Assembly: GCA_947625205.1 (NCBI GenBank)
Contig: CANQNN010000001.1
Coordinates: 186,001-250,000 of the forward strand
Length of the DNA stretch: 64,000 nucleotides
Reading direction: 5' to 3'
Source: an uncultured Lachnospiraceae bacterium
GTDB taxonomy: Bacteria > Bacillota > Clostridia > Lachnospirales > Lachnospiraceae
This document shows positions 9,133 to 16,845 of this stretch, one piece after another (the first letter of the stretch is position 1; each line of letters starts with the position of its first letter). The notes below the pieces were generated by a model. The model did no database searches, was not told where the DNA came from, and was given only the letters and a program-made list of their open reading frames with translations. A program made the position numbers and the translations under genes.

Positions 9133-9497
9133 TGAAGAGGAAAAAACAGTCAGAGAATTATCTGGATCTGATCCCTGAACGTGTCCCTGAGTTGTCCTGG
9201 GACAGCGACGGGGAGGGACTGGTCGTTCTGGAAGTGGAGAATACGGGTGTGTTTAACCGTATCGCACAGAAAGTTTTTAAGCGGCCTAAGTATACCAAGG
9301 TTCACATGGAGAAATACGGTAGTTTCCTGTGGCCGCTGATCGACGGACAGCGCACGGTGATGGAGCTTGCCGATCTGCAGAAGGAACAGTTTGGCGATGA
9401 GGCGGAGCCCGTGTACCCACGGGTCGTCAGATATATGCAGATCATGGAAAGCTATCACTTCATCCGTTTTGTACAGGGACAGCATAATAAAGAATGA
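9129..9497 (+). CDS. PqqD-like small protein coupled to the OPT transporter
   Basis: A 122-residue protein resembling the PqqD superfamily of winged-helix peptide-binding (RRE-like) proteins: a basic start, a V-V-L-E-V-E-N-T-G segment, R-P-K-Y-T-K-V-H-M, the S-F-L-W-P-L-I-D-G-Q-R-T-V block typical of PqqD, and a helical tail. In RiPP pathways PqqD binds the leader peptide for a radical-SAM partner, but no radical-SAM enzyme or precursor gene is seen here. It overlaps the OPT gene by 4 bp and is followed by a terminator, so the two form a closed transcription unit. A role in presenting or sensing peptides for the transporter is inference. Confidence 0.75.
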   Translation: MMKRKKQSENYLDLIPERVPELSWDSDGEGLVVLEVENTGVFNRIAQKVFKRPKYTKVHMEKYGSFLWPLIDGQRTVMELADLQKEQFGDEAEPVYPRVVRYMQIMESYHFIRFVQGQHNKE

Positions 9498-9500
9498 TTG

Positions 9501-9529
9501 AAAGGACGGCCTGCGGACCGTCCTTTTTT
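9501..9529 (+). terminator. Rho-independent terminator after the OPT/PqqD unit
   Basis: A 9-bp stem (9501-9509 with 9518-9526) enclosing an 8-base loop, running into a T-run. Confidence 0.85.
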
Positions 9530-9558
9530 CAGGCGTCCTTTTTCTATCAAAAAAAATA

Positions 9559-9587
9559 TTGTCAATGAAATATCAATGTGGTATTAT
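9559..9587 (+). promoter_or_regulatory. Sigma-A-type promoter for the ECF/coaX/coaBC unit
   Basis: TTGTCA (9559-9564), 17-base spacer, TATTAT (9582-9587), 51 bases before the ATG at 9639. Confidence 0.65.
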
Positions 9588-9638
9588 GTCAGCGTATTGT
9601 ATCTCATATATGAGAATAATAACAGGAGGAATTGTACC

Positions 9639-10463
9639 ATGAAAAATGAAAAGACTTACGAACTGGTGCTTACGGCACTGTTCACCGCCATAATCGTGAT
9701 TATGGCATTCACACCGCTGGGATACATCCCGCTTGTAGTTATCAACGCGACGATCATCCATATCCCGGTCATCCTTGGAGCGCTATTTCTCGGACCGAAG
9801 AAAGGTGCATTTTTGGGATTCGTATTTGGTTTAACCAGCTTTATCAACAACACATTTAAGGCAGCCACGGCTTCGGCATTTGTTTTCTCACCCGTGCTTG
9901 CCTATAACGTAGTCGGCGTATCCGGTATCTTTAAGAGCATTTATATCTGTTTTGTACCGAGAATACTGGTCGGCGTTGTTCCGTACTTTATCTATCTGCT
10001 GATCCGTAAGGCGCTAAAGGGCGGGGGACAGACAGGTAGGATCGTTGTTGACTTGCTGGCATCTTTGATTTTGTTTGTTTCCGTCAGGGCATTTTTAATA
10101 CGTTTGTTACCGGATGCGCTCAGTGCGCTCACGTGTACGATCACAGGTCTTGCCGCAGGCAGCGTGCTTATGGCAGTGCTGACCGTGACCGGCAACAGAA
10201 AGGGAAGCGCCAATATAGCGCTCGCTTATGCGGGGCTTTCCGGCGCGTTTACCAATACGCTTTTTGTCATGAGCGGCATCTATATACTGTATAAGGACGC
10301 TTATGCACAGGCGGTTGGCGTAGCGGGCGAGGCGGTCCTCGATGTGATCATGGGCGTTGTGACGTTCAACGGCATTGTGGAGGCGGTGGTAGCTGCTATC
10401 ATTGTGGCCGGCGTTGGTTTTGCACTGACGAAGATCAAGCCTGTCTATGGCATGGACCGGTAG
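9639..10463 (+). CDS. ECF transporter S component, probably for pantothenate
   Basis: Substrate-binding membrane subunit of an energy-coupling-factor vitamin importer, 274 residues with about six helices. The opening T-A-L-F-T-A-I-I-V-I-M, the P-L-G-Y-I-P and the H-I-P-V-I-L-G-A-L-F-L-G-P-K-K-G segment are typical of S components. The ATP-binding and T subunits are not nearby, as expected for group II systems that share a common ECF module. The start at 9639 follows AGGAGGA; upstream frame is open but has no ribosome site. Pantothenate specificity is inferred only from the next two genes, which convert pantothenate towards CoA; another vitamin is possible. Confidence 0.82.
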   Translation: MKNEKTYELVLTALFTAIIVIMAFTPLGYIPLVVINATIIHIPVILGALFLGPKKGAFLGFVFGLTSFINNTFKAATASAFVFSPVLAYNVVGVSGIFKSIYICFVPRILVGVVPYFIYLLIRKALKGGGQTGRIVVDLLASLILFVSVRAFLIRLLPDALSALTCTITGLAAGSVLMAVLTVTGNRKGSANIALAYAGLSGAFTNTLFVMSGIYILYKDAYAQAVGVAGEAVLDVIMGVVTFNGIVEAVVAAIIVAGVGFALTKIKPVYGMDR

Positions 10464-10514
10464 ACGGCGGATGCATGTTAAATAACAGATCAAGAGAAGA
10501 AAAGGGGACCCTGT

Positions 10515-11285
10515 ATGATTCTGGCGATTGATATCGGAAATACTAATATAGTGATCGGCTGTATTGAGAAGGAACAGGTGCAGTTCGTGGAGCGTGTGTC
10601 AACTAATCTGTCCAAAACGGAATTGGAGTACGTTGTGGAGTTTAGGACGCTGTTTGAGCTGTATGATATCGGTCTGGATGACATTACAGGCAGCATTATC
10701 TCCTCGGTCGTGCCGCCCCTCAACAATATTGTTATTGCGGCGCTTTATAAGCTTTTTCATAAAGCGCCTCTTGTGGTGGGTCCCGGCGTGAAAACGGGGT
10801 TAAATATCCTGATGGACAATCCGGGGCAGCTCGGTTCGGATCTGGTGGTGAACGCGGTGGCGGGGCTTCATTATTACGGAGCTCCCATCATCATGATCGA
10901 TATGGGTACGGCGACCACGGTCAGCGTGGTGGACGACAGGAAAAATTATATTGGCGGCATGATCCTGCCGGGCGTCAGGGTGTCGTTGGAGTCTCTCGTA
11001 AACAGGACCTCGCAGCTTCCGCGTATCAGCCTGGAAGCGCCGAAGAAGATCATCGGCAAAAACACCATAGAGTGTATGAAAAGCGGCATTGTGATCGGGC
11101 AGGCGGCGTGTCTGGACGGTATGATCGAGCGCATATTTGAAGAGCTTGGTTACGAGGCGCCGGTGGTGGCTACCGGCGGGCTGTCCGGCAGCATTGTACC
11201 GCACTGTAAGAGAGAAATCATCTATGATAATGAGCTGACCTTAAAGGGGCTTGGCATTATTTATCATAAGAATATGGAAGAATAG
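10515..11285 (+). CDS. coaX: Type III pantothenate kinase
   Basis: Phosphorylates pantothenate, the first step of CoA synthesis; type III enzymes are not feedback-inhibited by CoA. The ASKHA-fold ATP motif A-I-D-I-G-N-T-N opens the 256-residue protein, followed by G-P-G-V-K-T-G-L, the D-M-G-T-A-T-T segment near 120 and G-G-L-S-G near the end. Length is normal. It starts after a purine-rich AAAAGGGGA site and is followed within 10 bp by coaBC, so cotranscription is likely. Confidence 0.95.
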   Translation: MILAIDIGNTNIVIGCIEKEQVQFVERVSTNLSKTELEYVVEFRTLFELYDIGLDDITGSIISSVVPPLNNIVIAALYKLFHKAPLVVGPGVKTGLNILMDNPGQLGSDLVVNAVAGLHYYGAPIIMIDMGTATTVSVVDDRKNYIGGMILPGVRVSLESLVNRTSQLPRISLEAPKKIIGKNTIECMKSGIVIGQAACLDGMIERIFEELGYEAPVVATGGLSGSIVPHCKREIIYDNELTLKGLGIIYHKNMEE

Positions 11286-11294
11286 GACGATGTT

Positions 11295-12497
11295 ATGTTA
11301 GCAGGTAAACATATTGTTCTTGGCGTGACAGGCAGCATCGCGGCATATAAGATCGCTTCGCTTGCCAGCATGTTAGTGAAGAAAAAAGCGGATGTGACGG
11401 TCATTATGACGGCGAACGCAACGAATTTCATCAATCCGGTCACATTTGAGACGCTGACCGGTCATAAATGTCTGGTGGACACTTTTGACAGGAATTTTGA
11501 ATTTCAGGTGGAACATGTTTCACTGGCAAAGCAGACGGATGTGTTTCTGGTAGCGCCGGCATCGGCTGACGTGATCGCCAGGGCGGCGCACGGTATCGCG
11601 GACGACATGCTGACTACAACGCTTTTGGCATGTACCTGTCCGAAAATATTTGCGCCGGCGATGAACACGAATATGTACCGTAATCCGATCGTGCAGGATA
11701 ATATAAAGACCCTGACCGGTTACGGTATAGAAGTGATCGCCCCCGCAAGCGGTTATCTGGCGTGCGGCGATACAGGGGAAGGTAAGATGCCGGAGCCTGA
11801 AGTGCTCTGTGAATATATTGTGAAGGCGCTTACGCCTAAAGACATGACAGGGTTAAAGCTGCTTGTCACGGCGGGGCCGACACAGGAAAAGATCGATCCG
11901 GTACGCTATATCAGCAATCATTCCAGCGGCAAGATGGGATATGCCATTGCCAGAGCCGCCATGATGCGCGGCGCGGATGTAACGCTGGTATCCGGCAAAG
12001 TCAGTACAGAGCCGCCGATAGGCGTCCGGGTCGTACCCGTTGTCTCTGCGGCCGATATGGCGCAGGCGGTCAAAGAAGCGGCGGATGAACAGGATATCAT
12101 TGTAAAGGCGGCCGCGGTAGCGGATTATCGTCCGGCGTCCGCAGCGGACGAGAAGATCAAGAAAAAAGACGGGGATATGTCGGTTGCGCTGGAGCGCACC
12201 GAGGATATACTCGGTTATCTGGGAGCGCATAGGAGGGAAAAACAGTTTTTGTGCGGTTTTTCTATGGAGACCGAAAATCTGCTGGAGAACTCCCGGGCAA
12301 AATTAGAAAAGAAAAATATCGATATGATCGTTGCCAACAATCTGAAGCAGGAAGGCGCGGGCTTTGGGACGGATACCAATGTGGTGACGCTTCTTACAAA
12401 AGACGGGACAGAGAAACTTCCTCTGATGGGCAAGGATGAGGTGGCTGACAAGGTCCTCGATCATATCATGGCAAAATATACCGTTATGTATCCGTAA
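11295..12497 (+). CDS. coaBC: Bifunctional phosphopantothenoylcysteine decarboxylase/synthetase
   Basis: Joins 4'-phosphopantothenate to cysteine (CoaB) and decarboxylates the product (CoaC). The N-terminal flavoprotein CoaC half shows G-V-T-G-S-I-A-A-Y-K, the A-P-A-M-N-T-N-M loop and the G-Y-L-A-C-G-D-T-G segment carrying the catalytic cysteine (about residue 156). The C-terminal CoaB half has T-A-G-P-T-Q-E-K-I-D-P-V-R-Y-I-S-N and S-S-G-K-M-G (about 193-217). The 400-residue length fits the fused enzyme. Third gene of the ECF-coaX-coaBC set. Confidence 0.96.
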   Translation: MLAGKHIVLGVTGSIAAYKIASLASMLVKKKADVTVIMTANATNFINPVTFETLTGHKCLVDTFDRNFEFQVEHVSLAKQTDVFLVAPASADVIARAAHGIADDMLTTTLLACTCPKIFAPAMNTNMYRNPIVQDNIKTLTGYGIEVIAPASGYLACGDTGEGKMPEPEVLCEYIVKALTPKDMTGLKLLVTAGPTQEKIDPVRYISNHSSGKMGYAIARAAMMRGADVTLVSGKVSTEPPIGVRVVPVVSAADMAQAVKEAADEQDIIVKAAAVADYRPASAADEKIKKKDGDMSVALERTEDILGYLGAHRREKQFLCGFSMETENLLENSRAKLEKKNIDMIVANNLKQEGAGFGTDTNVVTLLTKDGTEKLPLMGKDEVADKVLDHIMAKYTVMYP

Positions 12498-12563
12498 TGT
12501 CCGCTTCCATGCGCGGCGGTACAGCATTAGAGGATAAGACGGCATGATGGAAAGGCGGAAACA

Positions 12564-13118
12564 ATGCGGATCGGAATGGGATACGATGTACATCGCCTCA
12601 CGGAAGGCAGAAAAATGATTATAGGCGGTGTGGAAATACCTTACGAGAAGGGGCTTCTCGGACACTCGGATGCGGACGTGCTTCTGCATGCCGTTATGGA
12701 CGCGCTTCTGGGTGCGGCGGCATTGGGAGATATCGGCAGACATTTTCCCGATACTGACCCTGCGTATAAGGGTATTTCGTCTGTGAAGCTTCTGCAGCAT
12801 GTGGGAAAGCTGCTGGAAGAGAACAGCTTTCTTATAGAAAATATAGATGCAACGATCGTTGCGCAGGCGCCCCGGATGCGTCCTTACATCGGGCAGATGC
12901 AGGAGAATATCGCGCAGACGCTGGGTATTGCGGTGCAGCAGGTCAATGTGAAGGCCACCACCGAGGAAGGACTCGGTTTTACGGGTACGGGTGAAGGCAT
13001 ATCCGCGCAGGCCGTCTGTATGCTGACAAGTCCCAGGGAGTTGTACAGTGCGGATGTTATGACAGGGGGATGCGAGGGGTGCGCGGGCTGCCCGGTGAAA
13101 CAGCCGGAGAAGCAGTAA
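12564..13118 (+). CDS. ispF: 2-C-methyl-D-erythritol 2,4-cyclodiphosphate synthase
   Basis: Fifth step of the MEP isoprenoid pathway. The 184-residue protein shows G-M-G-Y-D-V-H-R-L, with the zinc-binding D-x-[12 protein letters not shown] and the C-terminal [10 protein letters not shown]. It is about 25 residues longer than usual because of a tail rich in Gly and Cys, [10 protein letters not shown], of unknown function. Bacillus also has ispF shortly upstream of cysE. A GGAAAGGCGG site precedes the ATG. Confidence 0.95.
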   Translation: MRIGMGYDVHRLTEGRKMIIGGVEIPYEKGLLGHSDADVLLHAVMDALLGAAALGDIGRHFPDTDPAYKGISSVKLLQHVGKLLEENSFLIENIDATIVAQAPRMRPYIGQMQENIAQTLGIAVQQVNVKATTEEGLGFTGTGEGISAQAVCMLTSPRELYSADVMTGGCEGCAGCPVKQPEKQ

Positions 13119-13129
13119 TTTTAAGTTGA

Positions 13130-13424
13130 CAAAACAGCCTTTTTTGCATATTCTAATAGCAGAATAATAAACGATACAGGACTGTGAAGGGGAAGAGTAC
13201 CTTTTTCAGAAAGCGACAGAGAGAAACCGTCATCGTCTGCAAGCGGTTTTAGCACAGAAACTGGGAAGTGCGCCCCGGAGTCCGGCATATGCCCGGCTGA
13301 CCCCGTTACAGGTTTTGAGTGAGAGAATATCATTGCCAAGTATTCTTTAAGTAGAGTGGGACCGCGGATCATTTCGTCTCTATTTCCTGTCGGAATAGGG
13401 AGAAGCCGCGGTATTTTTTATGTG
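13130..13424 (+). promoter_or_regulatory. T-box riboswitch (cysteine-responsive) leader of cysE-cysS
   Basis: The intergenic stretch between ispF and cysE is a T-box leader. The conserved T-box motif, reading GTAGAGTGGGACCGCGG, lies at 13351-13367 and overlaps a terminator whose 3' arm is CCGCGG (13406-13411). Stem I elements are seen upstream, including GGGAAGAGTA near 13191-13200. The candidate specifier is TGC at 13269-13271 within GGGAAGTGCGCC; TGC is a cysteine codon and fits the downstream genes. Uncharged tRNA-Cys should pair with the T-box bulge and favour read-through. Stem I was traced by eye, so exact ends are approximate. Confidence 0.88.
13361..13420 (+). terminator. Attenuator terminator of the T-box leader
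   Basis: The stem pairs ACCGCGG (from 13361) with CCGCGG (13406-13411), followed by a T-rich run; it is mutually exclusive with the antiterminator that contains the T-box motif. Confidence 0.82.
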
Positions 13425-13453
13425 TATCGATTTGTAAGAAGAAGGTAAACAGT

Positions 13454-14152
13454 ATGGGCTTTATTCAAAATATCAAGGAAGAGATACGCCTGATACGGGA
13501 GCGTGATCCGGCTATTCATTCTAATATGGAGGTCTTTCTGTACCCCAGCTTTAAGGTGATGCTCTATTACAGGATGGCGCACAGGATGTATCTTAAGAAG
13601 CATTATTTCCTTGCAAGATGGATCTCCCAGCGGGCAGTCCGCAAGACCGGTATAGAGATCCATCCCGGGGCGCAGATCGGCAAGGGCTTTTTTGTGGATC
13701 ACGGTAACGGCGTTGTCATAGGGGAGACCGCGGTCATAGGCGATAACGTTACGTTGTATCAGGGAGTGACGCTGGGCGGAACAGGCAAGGAGCAGGGAAA
13801 GAGGCATCCGACTGTGGGCAATAATGTCATGATCAGCACGGGTGCGAAGGTGCTTGGCTCATTCACGATAGGGGACAACAGCAAGATCGGTGCGGGCAGT
13901 GTCGTTCTGGACGAAGTGCCGCCCGGTTCCACTGTGGTCGGCGTGCCCGGCAGAGTGATAAAACGGGATAAAAAAGCGTTGCCCCAGGAGGAACTTGACC
14001 AGGTGGATCTGCCCGACCCGGTAAGAGAGGATATCGCTATGCTGCAACGCGCTAACGCCGAGCTGACGAACCGGCTGTTAGATCTGGAGCGGGAAGTGAA
14101 ACAGCTCAGGGAAGAGAACGGGCGTGAAATAGGGACAGACAGGGAGGAATGA
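13454..14152 (+). CDS. cysE: Serine O-acetyltransferase
   Basis: Makes O-acetylserine from serine and acetyl-CoA, the committed step of cysteine synthesis. The 232-residue protein has the short helical N-terminus of the Bacillus/EpsC type and a left-handed beta-helix of hexapeptide repeats with I-H-P-G-A, F-V-D-H-G-N-G-V-V-I-G-E-T and L-G-G-T-G-K. The last 40 residues are a charged coiled coil (A-N-R-L-L-D-L-E-R-E type heptads), longer than in most homologues. It is the first gene after the T-box, with cysS 6 bp downstream. Confidence 0.95.
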   Translation: MGFIQNIKEEIRLIRERDPAIHSNMEVFLYPSFKVMLYYRMAHRMYLKKHYFLARWISQRAVRKTGIEIHPGAQIGKGFFVDHGNGVVIGETAVIGDNVTLYQGVTLGGTGKEQGKRHPTVGNNVMISTGAKVLGSFTIGDNSKIGAGSVVLDEVPPGSTVVGVPGRVIKRDKKALPQEELDQVDLPDPVREDIAMLQRANAELTNRLLDLEREVKQLREENGREIGTDREE

Positions 14153-14158
14153 TTTGCT

Positions 14159-15568
14159 ATGCGGATATTTAATACACTGACAAGAAAGAAAGAGGAGTTT
14201 GTACCGCTTAAGGAGGGAGAGGTCAGCATGTATGTGTGCGGGCCTACGGTGTATAATCTCATTCATATCGGCAACGCCAGACCCATGATAGTGTTTGACA
14301 CTGCCAGACGTTATATGGAACATAAGGGCTATGCGGTCAATTATGTCTCCAATTTTACGGATGTGGATGATAAAATAATAAAGAAGGCGAATGAGGAGGG
14401 AGTCAGTGCGTCCGAGATCGCCGAGCGGTATATCGCGGAATGCAGGAAGGACATGGAGGGACTCAACGTAAAGGAGGCTACCGTGCATCCCCGGGCGACT
14501 GAGGAGATCGACGGCATGATCAGTATGATCCGGACGCTGATAGATAAAGGACATGCGTACGTGGCGCAGGACGGCACGGTTTATTTCAAGACCAGGAGCT
14601 TTAAAGACTATGGAAAGCTGTCCCATAAGAATCTTGATGATTTGCGCAGCGGTGAGCGTTCCCTGCTCGTGTCCGGTGAGGAGCAGAAGCAGGATCCGCT
14701 GGATTTCGTGCTCTGGAAGCCGAAGAAAGAAGGGGAGCCTTATTGGGAATCGCCGTGGTGCGATGGCAGACCGGGATGGCATATCGAGTGCTCCGTCATG
14801 AGCAGAAAATATCTGGGCGAACAGATCGATATTCATGCGGGTGGCGAGGATCTGATCTTTCCCCACCACGAGAATGAGATCGCGCAGTCCGAGGCGGCGA
14901 ACGGCAAGGAGTTCGCCAGATACTGGATGCACAATGCCTTTTTGAATATCGACAATAAGAAGATGTCCAAGTCGGCGGGAAATTTCTTTACGGTACGGGA
15001 TATCAGTGAAAAATATGATCTGCAGGTACTGCGGTTCTTCATGCTCTCGGCGCACTACAGAAGTCCGTTGAATTTCAGCGCGGAACTGATGGAAGCCGCG
15101 AAGAACGGGCTGGACCGTATCGTCAGCTGTGTCGGCAATCTGAATTTCCTTCTGGATAAGGCGGCTGACGGAGAGATGAGCGCGGGGGAACAGAAGCTTG
15201 TCCGGGAAGCGGAAGGCTTTACAGAGAAATTTGATGAGGCGATGGATGATGACATCAACACGGCGGATGCCATTTCCGTTATCTTTGAGCTGGTTAAATT
15301 TACAAATACAAATGTCACGGAACACTCACAGAAAGCGTTTATACAGGCGCTCAAGGATGAGATCGTTATGCTGGCGGATATCTGCGGCCTGATCGTGGAT
15401 AAGAAGGAAGAGATTCTGGATGCAGATATTGAGGCGCTTATTCAGGAAAGACAGGAAGCAAGAAAAGCCAGAGATTTTGCGAGAGCGGATGAGATAAGGG
15501 ATAGGCTGTCGGCACAGGGAATCATTCTGGAAGATACGCGCGAGGGAGTTAAATGGAAGAGAGCATAG
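14159..15568 (+). CDS. cysS: Cysteinyl-tRNA synthetase
   Basis: Charges tRNA-Cys; class I synthetase of 469 residues. The zinc ligand C-G-P-T-V-Y and the HIGH-type motif H-I-G-N-A are at about 28-40, E-C-S-V-M near 210, the second zinc site H-A-G-G-E-D-L-I-F-P-H-H-E-N-E near 230-245, and K-M-S-K-S near 268. The T-box upstream responds to the charging of its own substrate tRNA, closing a feedback loop. It overlaps mrnC by 16 bp. Confidence 0.97.
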   Translation: MRIFNTLTRKKEEFVPLKEGEVSMYVCGPTVYNLIHIGNARPMIVFDTARRYMEHKGYAVNYVSNFTDVDDKIIKKANEEGVSASEIAERYIAECRKDMEGLNVKEATVHPRATEEIDGMISMIRTLIDKGHAYVAQDGTVYFKTRSFKDYGKLSHKNLDDLRSGERSLLVSGEEQKQDPLDFVLWKPKKEGEPYWESPWCDGRPGWHIECSVMSRKYLGEQIDIHAGGEDLIFPHHENEIAQSEAANGKEFARYWMHNAFLNIDNKKMSKSAGNFFTVRDISEKYDLQVLRFFMLSAHYRSPLNFSAELMEAAKNGLDRIVSCVGNLNFLLDKAADGEMSAGEQKLVREAEGFTEKFDEAMDDDINTADAISVIFELVKFTNTNVTEHSQKAFIQALKDEIVMLADICGLIVDKKEEILDADIEALIQERQEARKARDFARADEIRDRLSAQGIILEDTREGVKWKRA

Positions 15569-15993
15569 CGATCATAGATGCCATCAAAGAGACTTTTGAG
15601 TGTAAGGAGACGGATATCAGAACATATTCCCCGCTGGCGCTGGCATATATAGGCGATGCCGTCTATGATCTTGTGATACGCACTATCGTGGTGGAACGGG
15701 GCAATAAATCCGCCAACAATCTGCATAAGCAGACGGTAGCATATGTAAATGCTCGTGTGCAGGCAAGAATGGCAGATGCGCTGCAAAGTGAACTGACAGA
15801 GGAGGAGGAGACGGTGTACCACCGGGGCCGCAATGCCAAGTCCTATACGTCCGCGAAGAATGCCTCCGTCATTGAATACCGTAAGGCGACAGGCCTGGAA
15901 GCGCTCTGCGGATATCTGTACCTGACCGGTCGGCAGGAGCGGATGCTGCAGCTGATCCGTGCGGCCATCGAGCAGATCGGCATGCAGATATAA
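15553..15993 (+). CDS. mrnC: Mini-ribonuclease III
   Basis: RNase III-fold enzyme without a dsRNA-binding domain; in Bacillus it matures 23S rRNA ends. The 146-residue protein has Y-I-G-D-A-V-Y-D-L with the catalytic acid, the H-K-Q-T-V-A-Y-V-N-A helix, and the E-E-x-V-Y-x-R-G-R-N-A-K segment typical of the family. Its start lies inside the end of cysS, so translation is probably coupled. Gene order cysS-mrnC-rlmB matches Bacillus. Confidence 0.95.
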   Translation: MEESIAIIDAIKETFECKETDIRTYSPLALAYIGDAVYDLVIRTIVVERGNKSANNLHKQTVAYVNARVQARMADALQSELTEEEETVYHRGRNAKSYTSAKNASVIEYRKATGLEALCGYLYLTGRQERMLQLIRAAIEQIGMQI

Positions 15994-16041
15994 TAGTATA
16001 TGCAGAGTGTGAACCGGTTCAAGAAAGGACAAGCGTTATAT

Positions 16042-16782
16042 ATGGAATACAATGAATATACAATAGAGGGGAGAAATGCCGTTATTGAGGCGTTTCGTTC
16101 CGGAAAGACAATAGATAAGTTATATATTCTGGACGGCTGTAAAGACGGTCCTGTCATGACGATCAGGAGAGAGGCCGCCAGGAAAGACTGCCAGATCAAA
16201 TATGTGTCAAAGGAGCGTCTGGATCAGATGTCCGAGACAGGGAAGCATCAGGGCGTTATCGCGTGTGCGGCGGCCTATGCTTATGCGCAGGTAGAGGATA
16301 TTCTGAAAAATGCAGAAGATAAGGGGGAACCGCCTTTTATTTTTCTGCTGGACAATATTGAGGACCCGCACAATCTGGGGGCCATTATACGTACCGCCAA
16401 CTTAGCGGGCGCGCATGGCGTCATTATTCCAAAGAACCGGGCGGTGGGTCTGACGGCAGCGGTAGGCAGGGCTTCGGCAGGGGCGGTCAATTACACGCCG
16501 GTTGCCAGAGTTACGAATCTTGGCAGTACGATCGAAGATTTGAAGAAGAAAGGATTGTGGTTTGTCTGTGCCGATATGGAAGGGACCTGTATGTATGATT
16601 TGAATTTGAAAGGCCCCATAGGGCTGGTCATAGGCAGTGAAGGAAACGGCGTGGGCCGGCTGGTAAAAGAAAAATGCGATTATACTGCGTCTATTCCGAT
16701 GAAGGGCGACATTGATTCCCTCAACGCCTCGGTGGCGGCGGGCGTGCTTGCCTACGAGATCGTAAGACAGCGCGGCATATAG
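16042..16782 (+). CDS. rlmB: 23S rRNA (guanosine-2'-O)-methyltransferase, SpoU family
   Basis: SPOUT-fold enzyme expected to methylate the ribose of G2251 in 23S rRNA. The N-terminal substrate-binding domain begins Y-T-I-E-G-R-N-A-V-I-E-A-F; the knot shows D-N-I-E-D-P-H-N-L-G-A-I-I-R-T-A, I-G-S-E-G-N-G-V and I-P-M-K-G-D-I-D-S-L-N-A-S-V-A. The start at 16042 is preferred because AAGAAAGGAC precedes it and homology begins there; the upstream ATG at 16000 has no ribosome site. Length is about 246 residues, normal for RlmB. Confidence 0.93.
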   Translation: MEYNEYTIEGRNAVIEAFRSGKTIDKLYILDGCKDGPVMTIRREAARKDCQIKYVSKERLDQMSETGKHQGVIACAAAYAYAQVEDILKNAEDKGEPPFIFLLDNIEDPHNLGAIIRTANLAGAHGVIIPKNRAVGLTAAVGRASAGAVNYTPVARVTNLGSTIEDLKKKGLWFVCADMEGTCMYDLNLKGPIGLVIGSEGNGVGRLVKEKCDYTASIPMKGDIDSLNASVAAGVLAYEIVRQRGI

Positions 16783-16845
16783 ACGCAGAATACCGTAAAT
16801 ATAACATCGTTGTATGGGGTAACTTCATAGCGGTAAGGCGTAAAA

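Noticed and set aside
14078..15325. 415-codon frame antisense to cysS
   Set aside because: It is the complement of a strongly conserved gene, without ribosome site or known domains.
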